Of a DNA stretch of 64,000 nucleotides, positions 1 through 7,935 are shown piece by piece. Within the stretch, counting starts at the first letter, position 1. Every line of letters begins with the position of its first letter. The DNA comes from Yoonia rosea (lineage in GTDB: Bacteria; Pseudomonadota; Alphaproteobacteria; Rhodobacterales; Rhodobacteraceae), in the NCBI RefSeq assembly GCF_900156505.1, contig NZ_FTPR01000001.1, positions 1,922,001 to 1,986,000 on the forward strand, in the 5' to 3' direction. The notes under the pieces are model-generated. The model saw only the letters and a program-made list of their open reading frames with translations. It made no database searches and was not told the origin of the DNA. The position numbers were made by a program, and so were the translations under genes.

Positions 1-72
1 ATAACCCTTTGGAAGGTTGCGCATGGTTTAGGGCGCAGGGGAATGAGAGTCAATAGAGCCCATCTCCCGTAT

Positions 73-96
73 TAATTGTTTAATAACAAACAATTA
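73..96. promoter_or_regulatory. AT-rich palindrome, possible ArsR operator
   Basis: Perfect 9-bp inverted repeat (TAATTGTTT, 6-nt spacer, AAACAATTA) in an AT-rich stretch about 107 bp ahead of the ArsR-family start. ArsR/SmtB repressors usually bind AT-rich imperfect palindromes of this size and often autoregulate. It could equally belong to a gene beyond the left edge. Operator function is inferred. Confidence 0.4.
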
Positions 97-202
97 GTGA
101 GGCACTGAGCCCTGGAATTTTCACCCCTCGACACAACGGAACGCAAATCCAATATTCAACCAAATGGTTGACGTTTCTATTGCGTGCCGCTTAATCGAAG
201 CC

Positions 203-526
203 ATGACCACCCAACTTGACCAAACCTTTGCGGCATTGGCCGACCCGACCCGGCGTGCGATCCTCGCGATGCTGCTTGAGGATGACATGGCCGTCACCGA
301 CGTTGCGGAACCGTTCCAGATGTCATTGGCAGCGATCTCCAAGCACTTGGGCGTGTTGACCGCAGCAGGGCTGATCTCGCAAGAAAAGCGCGGACGTGTA
401 AAATGGTGCAAACTGGAACCAGATGCTCTGCGCGAAGCTTCGGTCTGGATGCAGGCCTTTGGACAAATGGACGCGATTGATCTGGACGCATTCGAGACGT
501 TCCTGGAACAACAGCTCAGCACGTAA
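203..526 (+). CDS. ArsR-family winged-helix transcriptional regulator
   Basis: 107-aa protein typical of small ArsR/SdpR-type repressors. The N-terminal LADPTRRAIL motif and a helix-turn-helix at about residues 29-58 (QMSLAAISKHLGVL) are followed by a beta-wing around residues 60-71. There is only one cysteine and no metal-binding Cys/His cluster, so metal sensing is unlikely; members of this subtype often control detoxification or SRPBCC-domain genes, none of which lies next door. An in-frame ATG 39 bp upstream gives a longer form, but family alignment favours the MTTQLDQTF start. Neither start has a clear ribosome-binding site. Target genes are unknown. Confidence 0.85.
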   Translation: MTTQLDQTFAALADPTRRAILAMLLEDDMAVTDVAEPFQMSLAAISKHLGVLTAAGLISQEKRGRVKWCKLEPDALREASVWMQAFGQMDAIDLDAFETFLEQQLST

Positions 527-586
527 GGCGGATCTTCATCCACTGCGCCATGCATACAGTTGTTCTGAACACGCGCTGGCAACCTG

Positions 587-976
587 TCATGCCTGGTCGA
601 AACGCGCGCGCGACGCCGCAATCCGGTTTTCCTGCGCCATCGCCCAATCAACCATCAATGACAGTGGCGCCAGAAACGACTGCCCCAGTTCAGAGAGGCG
701 ATATTCAACACTCGGTGGTTTGGTGTCGAATACTTGACGAATGACCAAACCGTCACGCTCGAGGTCGCGCAACGACTGCGTCAGCATCCGTTTGGAAATA
801 TCAGGCAGCGCGCGCCCAAGTGCATTAAACCGCTGCGGACCAGCAGCAAGTTCAAGCACGATCAAGCTGGTCCACTTGGCCGCGACATGATCGAGGATGC
901 TGCGCACAGGGCAATTCTCAAGCGTGAAGCCCGCCTCTTTGAACTGCAATGGCCGTTTGCCTGTCAACTGGTTCAT
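587..976 (-). CDS. HxlR-family redox-type regulator (YtfH/QorR-like)
   Basis: MarR-like winged-helix protein of the HxlR (DUF24) family, about 129 aa. It has the conserved N-terminal cysteine (ENCPVRSIL, Cys22), which in QorR, YodB and HypR senses electrophiles or oxidants, and the family signature LPDISKRMLTQSLRDLERDG. It is transcribed away from a quinone-reductase-like gene, the same divergent pairing as ytfH-qorB in enterobacteria, so repression of that neighbour relieved by quinone or oxidant stress is likely. The start is ambiguous: ATG at 976 has AAAGGGA at good spacing, while an in-frame ATG at 1012 lies only one base after a perfect AAGGAGG, too close to serve it well; a TTG at 1006 would be ideally spaced. 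Confidence 0.85.
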   Translation of the reverse strand: MNQLTGKRPLQFKEAGFTLENCPVRSILDHVAAKWTSLIVLELAAGPQRFNALGRALPDISKRMLTQSLRDLERDGLVIRQVFDTKPPSVEYRLSELGQSFLAPLSLMVDWAMAQENRIAASRARFDQA

Positions 977-1083
977 GGCGGTTCCCTTTCTGTAACCTAG
1001 AGACAAATTCATGCCTCCTTTACGGGGTGATAGGCGGTCTCTAACTGAGAGCTATATGCAAATCCGCACCGAAAGGAAACACG
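977..1083. promoter_or_regulatory. Divergent control region between HxlR regulator and NmrA-type oxidoreductase
   Basis: About 107 bp must hold both promoters and any HxlR operator. A short inverted repeat CTCT-aactg-AGAG lies at 1039-1051, and the rightward gene has a clear AAAGGA ribosome-binding site. No convincing -35/-10 pair could be assigned by eye. Operator role of the repeat is a guess from position. Confidence 0.35.
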
Positions 1084-1941
1084 ATGTCCAAACTTCTCAT
1101 TACCGGCGCTTCGGGCCAGTTCGGCCAACTCACCATTCGCGCTCTTACGCAAAAAACGGAACCGGCGAATATCATCGCACTGGTACGCACCGACGACCAG
1201 GCAGCGAAGTTTGCAGAGCGCGGCATTGCGACCCGCAGGGGCGATTATAATGACCAAGCCAGCCTTGAAGCCGCATTTGAAGGTATCGACAGGATGCTTT
1301 TTGTTTCCGGCTCTGACTTGATGAACCGCATGCCCCAACACAAGGCCATCGTTGCCGCAGCCAAGGCAGCTGATGTGAGCTACATCGCCTATACTTCATT
1401 GCTGGATGCGGCTGACAGCGAATTGGCCTTGGCAGCGGACCACAAAGCAACCGAGGCACTGATCGCGGATAGCGGCATCGCATACACTTTCCTGCGCAAC
1501 GGTTGGTATAGCGAAAACATGCTGATGAGCCTTGAGCAGGATCTGAACATGGGCCAGCATTTTGGCGCGGCAGCCGACGGCAAGTTTTCCTTTGCAGCAC
1601 GCGCTGATCTGGCCGAGGCCGCAGCGATTGCCCTTTTGGGTGGATATGATGGCCAAACACTGGAACTGGCCGGAGATGAAGCGCTGACAATGGCCGCTTA
1701 CTGCCCGATCCTGTCCGACGTTGCAGGCACGACCGTCACCTATGTCGATATGCCCGCACAAGCCTATCAACAGGCGTTGCAGGGTGCGGGGCTTCCGCCA
1801 GAACTGGCAGGATTTCTGGCCTCAACAGATGCGCAAGCTGCAAATGGCGCACTTTATGACAACAGCCAGACGCTTTCAAAAATGCTGGGCCGTCCGACCG
1901 TGACGATGGCAAACGTTCTGCGCAACGCATTGCAAAAGTAA
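1084..1941 (+). CDS. NmrA-type NAD(P)-binding oxidoreductase, QorB-like
   Basis: 285-aa atypical short-chain dehydrogenase of the NmrA family. The N-terminal Rossmann motif GASGQFG (residues 8-14) binds NAD(P)H; QorB homologues reduce quinones and protect against quinone stress. The protein reads IALVRTDDQAAKF in the cofactor 2'-phosphate region and YTSLLDA in the substrate region, as in QorB relatives. The start follows an AAAGGA at six bases. It is divergent from the HxlR regulator, which supports an electrophile-response role. It ends before a strong hairpin. Substrate is inferred from family and context, not shown. Confidence 0.82.
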   Translation: MSKLLITGASGQFGQLTIRALTQKTEPANIIALVRTDDQAAKFAERGIATRRGDYNDQASLEAAFEGIDRMLFVSGSDLMNRMPQHKAIVAAAKAADVSYIAYTSLLDAADSELALAADHKATEALIADSGIAYTFLRNGWYSENMLMSLEQDLNMGQHFGAAADGKFSFAARADLAEAAAIALLGGYDGQTLELAGDEALTMAAYCPILSDVAGTTVTYVDMPAQAYQQALQGAGLPPELAGFLASTDAQAANGALYDNSQTLSKMLGRPTVTMANVLRNALQK

Positions 1942-1962
1942 GCACATCCTCGATGATCACAG

Positions 1963-1990
1963 ACTGGCCCCCATCTTGCCGGGGGCCAGT
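1963..1990. terminator. Hairpin between convergent genes
   Basis: Perfect 10-bp stem ACTGGCCCCC / GGGGGCCAGT with an 8-nt loop lies between the convergent qorB-like and DMT genes. There is no long T-tract on either side, so it is a probable bidirectional terminator or transcript-end stabiliser rather than a textbook one. Confidence 0.65.
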
Positions 1991-2029
1991 CGCATGCGTG
2001 CGGGACCCGCCCCTCGCTGACGCGGGGCG

Positions 2030-2914
2030 CTACTCCTCGCGCAGCAATAGACCCAAGGCCGCAATCGTCAGCGCGACACCCGCCAGCACCCAGACAGGCG
2101 GTGGTGCACCCCCTAAAACCAGCGCCCAGACAATCACCCACGATGGGACAAGATAGGTATAGGCCATCACCTTGGAGCTTGGCAGCCGCATGGCCGCGAA
2201 TTGCAGCAACACAAAGGTAGAGGCGCTGGCAAAAACCGCCGTGTAAAGGATTGTCAGCCAGACAATTGCCGGCAGCGCAGCCCAATCTGTGGCCGTCAGA
2301 TCCTCCCATCCCCAAACGGTCAGCAAAATCGATCCGGCCAGCATGACGCCAAAGGAAAATACTGCCGCACTTTCTCCGCGGTTCAGTTTGCGCACCAATG
2401 GCGTGTAAAACGCATGGGCCGCGCAGCCCGCAAAATAAATCGCTTCGCCCCGTCCCACCTCAAAGCGCAGCATCGCCGCGACATCAGCGCGAAAAATCAC
2501 CCAGACGGCCCCAATGGCGCCGATCAACAAGGCCAAAGCGATGCGCGGGGTCAGCTTCTGGCCCAGCAAGAGCCAGCCAAAGCCCGCCGCCATAATAGGT
2601 GTAAGTGTAAAGACCGCCGCAGCGCTGACGGGAGGCGCGGTTTTCAAGCCCTCGAACATCAACACGAAATAGGTGCACAAGAAGACGGCCAGCAGAATAT
2701 AGCGCCAGGGCGCTTGCGCGGCCGCACGCGGCACACCCGTGGTCAGCAACAATGCCACCCCTACAACACCAGTGGCGATCCAAAACCGCACCGCGTTCAG
2801 CGCAGTCGGCGTAATTTCATTGGCCGCCAAAGCCCCCAAGGCAAATGAGCCCGCCACGAGCATCGAGAATGCGAGCATCGCCAGATGTCCGGCGCGGGGA
2901 CCCAAGACTAACAC
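2030..2914 (-). CDS. DMT-superfamily (EamA) transporter
   Basis: Integral inner-membrane protein with about ten hydrophobic segments in two EamA repeats (for example LAMLAFSMLVAGSFALGAL and PVSAAAVFTLTPIMAAGFGW). DMT exporters of this type move amino acids or metabolites outward; the substrate cannot be read from sequence. The start given is a GTG that overlaps the stop of the upstream LysR gene by 7 bases, suggesting translational coupling; ATG at 2878 is an alternative that gives a more usual N-terminus. LysR regulator and exporter in one overlapping unit resemble regulator-exporter pairs. Confidence 0.85.
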   Translation of the reverse strand: MLVLGPRAGHLAMLAFSMLVAGSFALGALAANEITPTALNAVRFWIATGVVGVALLLTTGVPRAAAQAPWRYILLAVFLCTYFVLMFEGLKTAPPVSAAAVFTLTPIMAAGFGWLLLGQKLTPRIALALLIGAIGAVWVIFRADVAAMLRFEVGRGEAIYFAGCAAHAFYTPLVRKLNRGESAAVFSFGVMLAGSILLTVWGWEDLTATDWAALPAIVWLTILYTAVFASASTFVLLQFAAMRLPSSKVMAYTYLVPSWVIVWALVLGGAPPPVWVLAGVALTIAALGLLLREE

Positions 2915-3786
2915 TCGAGCGTTTTGATGCGGTCTTTCAGAAAACGCAGGAAGGTTTGCACCTTGGTTGTCCGGTGCAAATCAACATGTGTCACAATCCA
3001 AAGCGGCGCAGACCAGACATCACGCCGTTCCACCACTTCGACCAATTCGGGATAGGTGTGAAGGGCTTGGGACACGACAAACCCGATCCCTGCCCCCGCG
3101 ATCACCGCATCCTGCAAGTTCCGGTCGTCCGTCGCCCGATAGGTAAAGCGGTCGTCACTCACGACCTCTCGCAACCAACGGGTAAAAGGCGCACGGCTAT
3201 TGTCGTCGTCTTGGGTGACGAAATAATGGTTCTTCAGATCGGCTTCGTCCTTGGGCATCCCATGCCGCGCGATATAGGCCTCGGACGCAACCAGCGCCAT
3301 TTGCTGATGCATAAAGGGCTGGACTACATTGTCCGGCTCGTCCGGCATTTTACCGGCACGGATGGCCACATGCGCCTCACCATACTCAAGCCGGAAAACG
3401 CGTTCGCCGGTCCGATAGCGCACCCGGACTTCGGGGTGCTCTATCTGAAACCCCACAAGAATGGGCGTCAAAATACGCGAGGCCATCCCCAAAGACGTGA
3501 CCACCAGATCACCCGAGACACCTTCACCCTGCCCTTTGATGCGCCCCGCCAGTTGCGTGAACTGATCGTCCGTGGCTTGGGCCACCTGCAAAAGATCCTG
3601 CCCCGCCTCTGTCGCGGTATAACCGCGGGCATGACGCTGAAACAGCTTCACGCCCAGCCGCTGTTCCAGCGCATCGATATGGCGGATCACTGTGGCGTGG
3701 TGGACGCCAAGCTGCTCGGCTGCGCCGCTTACAGTGCCTTGGCGCGCAACCTGAAAAGCGGTCCTGATTTCATCCCAGTTGTCCAT
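2908..3786 (-). CDS. LysR-family transcriptional regulator
   Basis: 292-aa LTTR. The N-terminal winged helix (AFQVARQGTVSGAAEQLGVH, then ATVIRHIDALEQRLGVKLFQR) is followed by a periplasmic-binding-like effector domain from about residue 90. An AGGATGG ribosome-binding site precedes the ATG. It is co-directional with and overlaps the downstream DMT transporter, so it probably controls that gene in cis, although LTTRs are more often divergent from their target. The effector is unknown. Confidence 0.9.
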   Translation of the reverse strand: MDNWDEIRTAFQVARQGTVSGAAEQLGVHHATVIRHIDALEQRLGVKLFQRHARGYTATEAGQDLLQVAQATDDQFTQLAGRIKGQGEGVSGDLVVTSLGMASRILTPILVGFQIEHPEVRVRYRTGERVFRLEYGEAHVAIRAGKMPDEPDNVVQPFMHQQMALVASEAYIARHGMPKDEADLKNHYFVTQDDDNSRAPFTRWLREVVSDDRFTYRATDDRNLQDAVIAGAGIGFVVSQALHTYPELVEVVERRDVWSAPLWIVTHVDLHRTTKVQTFLRFLKDRIKTLEC

Positions 3787-3922
3787 TTTCCATCCTGTGC
3801 GCTGGCAAACATCTTGCGGTCAAATTCGATCATTTCGTTCGCCAGCGCAAGGCCCCGCACTGGCGCAGAGACGAAAACCCGCCGACACTGGACATCATGC
3901 GCTGCGCGCTATCTTTCCCCGT

Positions 3923-4282
3923 ATGAACACCGTAAACCGCCCCCTCACCATTCTGCGCGCCGCACTGACGCTGGCCTTTCTCTACTTCGGGCTGCGCAAG
4001 CTGGGCAGCTTCAGTACGGACGTGGCAATCTATGAGGCCATCGGCTTTGGCCAGTTTCCACGCTATATCACCGGATCCATCGAATTGGTTGGTGCGGGGC
4101 TGCTTTGGTGGCGGGGTTGGGAAGGGATTGCAGGGCTCCTGCTCCTGGGCACCATGATTGTAGGGCTCAGCGCGCTGCTGATCTGGGTCGGACCACCCTA
4201 TTGGCACATGTTGGTGCTGATCCTCGGCACCGGAACGGTTGCGGTCCATTATCGCAGTCAGGTCATCGCCTTGATCCGCTGA
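3923..4282 (+). CDS. DoxX-like small membrane protein
   Basis: 119-aa protein with four predicted membrane segments (around residues 8-25, 38-55, 62-84 and 88-106) and a DoxX-like FLYFGLRKL motif after the first segment. DoxX-family proteins are small quinone/redox-associated or uncharacterised membrane proteins. The ATG is chosen because the upstream in-frame extension overlaps the LysR gene and is not hydrophobic. It is followed 24 bp later by another membrane protein gene, probably one transcript. Confidence 0.65.
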   Translation: MNTVNRPLTILRAALTLAFLYFGLRKLGSFSTDVAIYEAIGFGQFPRYITGSIELVGAGLLWWRGWEGIAGLLLLGTMIVGLSALLIWVGPPYWHMLVLILGTGTVAVHYRSQVIALIR

Positions 4283-4306
4283 TCGCGCGAACATATCGTC
4301 CGCAGC

Positions 4307-4804
4307 ATGAAGATTGTTCACAACACGCCTGAAAAACTGGTGCTTACTTTTGTGCCATGGGTTTTTGCGACAGTCCTGAGTGCGTTGTTGCTTGGCGTGG
4401 TCGGGTTTGGATTGAATGCGCTCTTTACGGGCGACGTCAGCGCTGCATTCTGGGGTTTACTCGTGATCCCGGCGTTTGTGTTGTTGTTTCTGGTCATCTT
4501 CGTGCGCCGCGATGACCTGATCCTTGACCGTGATAGCAACCTGCTGGAACTGCGCCACTCTACCTTTCTGGGCCGCACGCGCGTGCAGCATAGACTTGAG
4601 CATCTCCGAGAGGCCAAATTGCAAAGCAGCCGGAGTGAAAGTGCGAACACTTACAGGATCGCACTCGTCCTAGACGGCGGGATGGATGCGGGCACGCACG
4701 CGGTCACCCCGATCTACATCAACGGGCCGGGCCCCGAACGTGGTGTGGCTGCAATCAACGCATGGCTTGCCCAAGATGTTGACTCAGCCCCGCCACAGGC
4801 GTAA
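4307..4804 (+). CDS. Hypothetical two-TM membrane protein
   Basis: 165-aa protein not assigned to a named family. Two strong membrane segments (about residues 13-37 and 45-65) are followed by a soluble region with alternating beta-like sequence (RDDLILDRDSNLLELRHSTF) that resembles the membrane-plus-PH-like layout of small bacterial bPH proteins. The C-terminus is proline-rich. It probably shares a transcript with the preceding DoxX-like gene. The 150-bp gap to ffh holds a 7-bp GC hairpin at 4839-4859 without a T-run. Confidence 0.65.
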   Translation: MKIVHNTPEKLVLTFVPWVFATVLSALLLGVVGFGLNALFTGDVSAAFWGLLVIPAFVLLFLVIFVRRDDLILDRDSNLLELRHSTFLGRTRVQHRLEHLREAKLQSSRSESANTYRIALVLDGGMDAGTHAVTPIYINGPGPERGVAAINAWLAQDVDSAPPQA

Positions 4805-4958
4805 ACGCTCCCCAACATCCGGATAGCACCAGCTTTCCGGTCCCCGCAATTAGGGGATCGCCCTCCGTCAGCGCGTCGCGCCCACGGGGGCGCTACTGCT
4901 TTATGCTTTGCGTTCTTATATACGTGGGGCAATGACAACGAAACGAGGGCCTTGGCCG

Positions 4959-6458
4959 ATGTTTGAGAACCTATCCGAACGCCTGTCTGGCGTCTTTGAC
5001 AAGCTCACCAAACAGGGTGCGCTGAGCGATGATGACGTCAAAACAGCGCTTCGCGAAGTGCGCGTGGCCCTGCTTGAGGCGGACGTATCGCTGCCCGTCG
5101 CGCGTGACTTCATCAAGGCGGTGCAGGACAAGGCGACAGGACAGGCGGTTACCAAATCCATCACGCCCGGCCAACAGGTTGTCAAAATTGTCCATGACGA
5201 ACTGAAACACGTTCTCACCGGCGACGCAGACCCCGGTGCACTGAAAATCGACAACCCGCCTGCGCCTATCCTGATGGTGGGTTTGCAGGGTTCCGGTAAG
5301 ACCACCACAACCGCGAAACTGGCAAAGCGTTTGAAAGAACGTGAAGGCAAGCGCGTGCTGATGGCCTCGCTTGATACAAACCGCCCTGCCGCGATGGAAC
5401 AGCTGGCAATCCTCGGCGCGCAGATCGGTGTCGACACGCTACCGATCGTCAAAGGCGAAGATCCCGTTCAAATCGCCAAACGCGCCAAGACCCAAGCCAG
5501 CCTTGGCGGTTATGACGTTTACATGCTCGATACCGCGGGCCGTTTGCACATCGATCAGGAACTGATCGCACAAGCCGCCGCCGTCCGCGACGTGGCGAAC
5601 CCGCGCGAGACACTGCTGGTGGTGGATGGCCTGACCGGTCAGGACGCCGTGAACGTCGCGCAGGAATTCGACGACAAGATCGGCGTGACCGGCGTGGTCC
5701 TGACCCGTATGGACGGCGACGGGCGCGGTGGTGCTGCGCTTTCGATGCGCGCGATCACAGGCAAGCCGATCCGCTTTGTCGGCCTTGGCGAAAAGATGGA
5801 CGCGATCGAAACGTTCGAGCCGGACCGGATCGCAGGCCGCATCCTTGGCATGGGCGATATCGTCGCCCTCGTTGAGAAAGCACAAGAAACCATCGAGGCC
5901 GAACAGGCTGAACGCATGATGAAGCGCTTCCAGAAGGGCCGCTTCAACATGAACGACCTCAAGATGCAGCTTGAGCAGATGATGAAAATGGGCGGCATGG
6001 AAGGCATGATGGGTATGATGCCCGGTGCCGCGAAGATGGGAAAACAGATGGCCGCCGCTGGCATGGATGACAGCATCCTGAAACGGCAGATCGCACTCAT
6101 CAACTCCATGACCAAAAAAGAACGTGCCAACCCTGATCTGCTGGCCGCCTCGCGCAAAAAACGCATCGCGAAAGGCGCGGGCCTTGAAGTGTCCGAGCTG
6201 AACAAGCTGGTCAAGCAGCACCGCCAGATGGCCGATATGATGAAGAAGATGGGCAAGGGCGGGATGCTGAAACAGGCCATGAAAGGCATGTTTGGCAAAG
6301 GCGGCGGGATGCCCGAAGGTATGCCCGACATGAACGACCCCAAAGCCATGGCCGAAGCCGCCAAGGCGCTGCAAGGCAAAATGCCCGGCGGCCTTCCCGG
6401 CTTGGGCGGTGGCGCACAACTGCCCCCCGGTCTCTCTGGTTTCGGGAAAAAGAAGTAA
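4959..6458 (+). CDS. ffh: Signal recognition particle protein Ffh
   Basis: 499-aa SRP54 GTPase that binds signal sequences of nascent membrane proteins together with SRP RNA and hands the ribosome to FtsY. The N-domain begins MFENLSERLSGVF; the G domain shows the P-loop GLQGSGKTTTTAKL (about residues 108-121), DTAGRL and TRMDGDGRGG; the M domain from about residue 300 is methionine-rich, with a long Gly/Met tail. The start at MFENL matches the family; an upstream in-frame extension is not conserved. It heads the operon leading to the ribosomal protein genes. No SRP RNA gene was recognised nearby. Confidence 0.97.
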   Translation: MFENLSERLSGVFDKLTKQGALSDDDVKTALREVRVALLEADVSLPVARDFIKAVQDKATGQAVTKSITPGQQVVKIVHDELKHVLTGDADPGALKIDNPPAPILMVGLQGSGKTTTTAKLAKRLKEREGKRVLMASLDTNRPAAMEQLAILGAQIGVDTLPIVKGEDPVQIAKRAKTQASLGGYDVYMLDTAGRLHIDQELIAQAAAVRDVANPRETLLVVDGLTGQDAVNVAQEFDDKIGVTGVVLTRMDGDGRGGAALSMRAITGKPIRFVGLGEKMDAIETFEPDRIAGRILGMGDIVALVEKAQETIEAEQAERMMKRFQKGRFNMNDLKMQLEQMMKMGGMEGMMGMMPGAAKMGKQMAAAGMDDSILKRQIALINSMTKKERANPDLLAASRKKRIAKGAGLEVSELNKLVKQHRQMADMMKKMGKGGMLKQAMKGMFGKGGGMPEGMPDMNDPKAMAEAAKALQGKMPGGLPGLGGGAQLPPGLSGFGKKK

Positions 6459-6461
6459 CTT

Positions 6462-7010
6462 ATGACCCCCGCCCCGACACTCACCACAGCACGGCTTGTC
6501 CTGCGCGGTCCGCAAAAGCGGGACCTTGCGGCCTTCACCGCATGGGTGACGCAGTCTGCGCGCATGGAGGCCGTCGGCGGCAAAGGAACCGAGCGGGATG
6601 CGTGGCGCGGGTTTATCGCGGGCATCGGGCACTGGCATTGGCACGGCTATGGTTTCTTCACGGTGACGGAACGTGCGTCAGGGGTAGCAGCCGGGCGTGT
6701 CGGCATCATCAATCACATCGAATGGCCACAGCCGGAATTGGCGTGGCATATGTTTGACGGCTACGAAGGCCGCTCTTATGCGTTCGAAGCGGCATGTGCC
6801 GTGCGCGAATGGGCGGGGCGCACGCTGGGGCTTGAGCGTTTGATCTCGCTGATCTCTCCGCAGAACACGCGGTCAATCGCCCTGGCGACGCGCCTTGGTG
6901 CAGTCGAAGACCGGCGCGATATCGTCGACGGTGAAAACTGCATCATCTTCCGGCACCTGTCCCATGATGATCCACGCGCTGTGAAACAAGCAGCGGGGGC
7001 AATTGCATGA
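6462..7010 (+). CDS. GNAT-family N-acetyltransferase (RimJ/RimL type)
   Basis: 182-aa acetyltransferase of the RimJ/RimL-like group, starting with the usual LTTARLVLRGP strand. The acetyl-CoA pyrophosphate loop is YEGRSYAFEAA, near residues 104-114, followed by LISLISPQNTRSIALATRLG. It starts three bases after ffh and ends in an ATGA overlap with a possible 36-codon ORF. In this operon context a ribosomal or translation-factor target is plausible but not demonstrated. Confidence 0.88.
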   Translation: MTPAPTLTTARLVLRGPQKRDLAAFTAWVTQSARMEAVGGKGTERDAWRGFIAGIGHWHWHGYGFFTVTERASGVAAGRVGIINHIEWPQPELAWHMFDGYEGRSYAFEAACAVREWAGRTLGLERLISLISPQNTRSIALATRLGAVEDRRDIVDGENCIIFRHLSHDDPRAVKQAAGAIA

Positions 7011-7117
7011 TCCGGACCCTACACATTGAGCGGTTCATATCCTGCGTGACAAAAGCGTCCAGCGACAGCAACGTCGCGCGCCCTTTTCCAATGTCCGTGT
7101 CAGGGAGGGTCAAATGA
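7007..7117 (+). CDS. Possible 36-codon small ORF coupled to both neighbours
   Basis: ATG at 7007 overlaps the GNAT stop as ATGA, and the TGA at 7115 overlaps the chorismate mutase ATG in the same way. The predicted peptide (starting MIRTLHIERF) contains one cysteine and matches nothing I recognise. The GGAGGG for the next gene lies inside its 3' end. It may be a true small protein, a translational coupler, or only an open frame in a 103-bp spacer. Confidence 0.3.
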   Translation: MIRTLHIERFISCVTKASSDSNVARPFPMSVSGRVK

Positions 7118-7410
7118 CCGACACCACTCTTCGTGCCGCTGAAGTCCTCAAAGGGCATCGCGAAAGCATCGACCGGCTTGATGCCATTCTCGTCTATACG
7201 CTGGGCGAGCGGTTCAAGCATACGCAGGCTGTTGGGCGGCTCAAAGCCGAACACGACCTGCCCCCATCCGACCCCGCGCGTGAAGAACAGCAGATCGCGC
7301 GGCTCACCGACCTTGCAAACCGGGCCGACCTTGATCCGGAATTTGCCAAGAAATTCCTGAATTTCATCATTCAGGAAGTCATCCAACACCACAAACAACA
7401 CCAATCGTAG
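7114..7410 (+). CDS. Chorismate mutase, AroQ type
   Basis: 98-aa all-helical AroQ-class chorismate mutase, converting chorismate to prephenate for Phe/Tyr synthesis. The three-helix pattern is visible: an N-terminal helix with the active-site arginine region (HRESIDRLDAILVYTLGERF), then FKHTQAVGRLKAEH with the lysine-containing segment, and the C-terminal helix FLNFIIQEVIQHH. A GGAGGG ribosome-binding site supports the ATG. Its position inside the ffh-rpsP operon is typical of Rhodobacterales. The stop codon is part of a palindromic repeat. Confidence 0.9.
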   Translation: MTDTTLRAAEVLKGHRESIDRLDAILVYTLGERFKHTQAVGRLKAEHDLPPSDPAREEQQIARLTDLANRADLDPEFAKKFLNFIIQEVIQHHKQHQS

Positions 7411-7432
7411 GGTGGATCTTGATCCACCTTAC
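7407..7432. repeat. 26-bp palindrome overlapping the aroQ stop (copy 1)
   Basis: GTAGGGTGGATC-TT-GATCCACCTTAC: 12-bp arms with one G-T wobble. The TAG stop of the chorismate mutase lies inside the left arm. A second, perfect copy of the same design ends the FAD-oxidoreductase gene at 40804-40829. It is likely a transcript-end hairpin of a dispersed repeat family. Confidence 0.75.
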
Positions 7433-7459
7433 TAGCATCATCTTTAAGGAGACTATCTG

Positions 7460-7873
7460 ATGGCTATGAAAATCCGTTTGGCCCGTGGCGGCTCAAAGAA
7501 ACGTCCATTCTACGCAATTGTTGCTGCTGACAGCCGCATGCCGCGCGATGGCCGTTTCATCGAGAAACTGGGCACATATAACCCGATGCTGCCAAAAGAC
7601 AGCGAAGAGCGTGTGAAAATGAACGTCGAGCGCATCAAGTACTGGTTGGGCGAAGGCGCACAGCCGACTGACCGTGTATCGCGCATGCTGGAAGCCGCAG
7701 GCGAATTGCCCAAGAAAGACCGCAACAACCCCAAGAAGGGTACACCTGGCAAAGCCGCTCAGGCCCGCGCCGAAGAAAAAGCAGCCAAGGCAGCCGCTGC
7801 TGAAGAAGCGGCAAACGCTCCTGCTGAAGAAGCACCTGCAGAAGTGGCAGAAGAAGCCGCAGCAGAAGAATAA
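7460..7873 (+). CDS. rpsP: 30S ribosomal protein S16
   Basis: 137 aa; core S16 sequence ([21 protein letters not shown], then [15 protein letters not shown]) plus the Ala/Glu-rich C-terminal tail usual in alphaproteobacteria (residues 95-137). S16 binds 16S rRNA during 30S assembly. An AAGGAG ribosome-binding site lies eight bases before the ATG. It is followed by a small membrane protein gene, rimM and trmD, the classical S16-RimM-TrmD-L19 order. Confidence 0.98.
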   Translation: MAMKIRLARGGSKKRPFYAIVAADSRMPRDGRFIEKLGTYNPMLPKDSEERVKMNVERIKYWLGEGAQPTDRVSRMLEAAGELPKKDRNNPKKGTPGKAAQARAEEKAAKAAAAEEAANAPAEEAPAEVAEEAAAEE

Positions 7874-7935
7874 ACTGCACACCGTTGCCCCGGTTCATAC
7901 CGGGGCAACGCCCCCTCCCCTTTGGGACGACATTC

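Noticed and set aside
2845..4035. 396-codon rightward frame opposite the LysR gene
   Set aside because: Antisense to a clear LysR regulator and runs across three gene boundaries.
4805..4958. SRP RNA gene next to ffh
   Set aside because: The conserved SRP RNA apical-loop motif was not found in this spacer.
5439..6644. 401-codon leftward frame opposite ffh, His-rich
   Set aside because: It is the antisense shadow of the Met/Gly-rich M domain of ffh; no ribosome-binding site and no protein-like domain.
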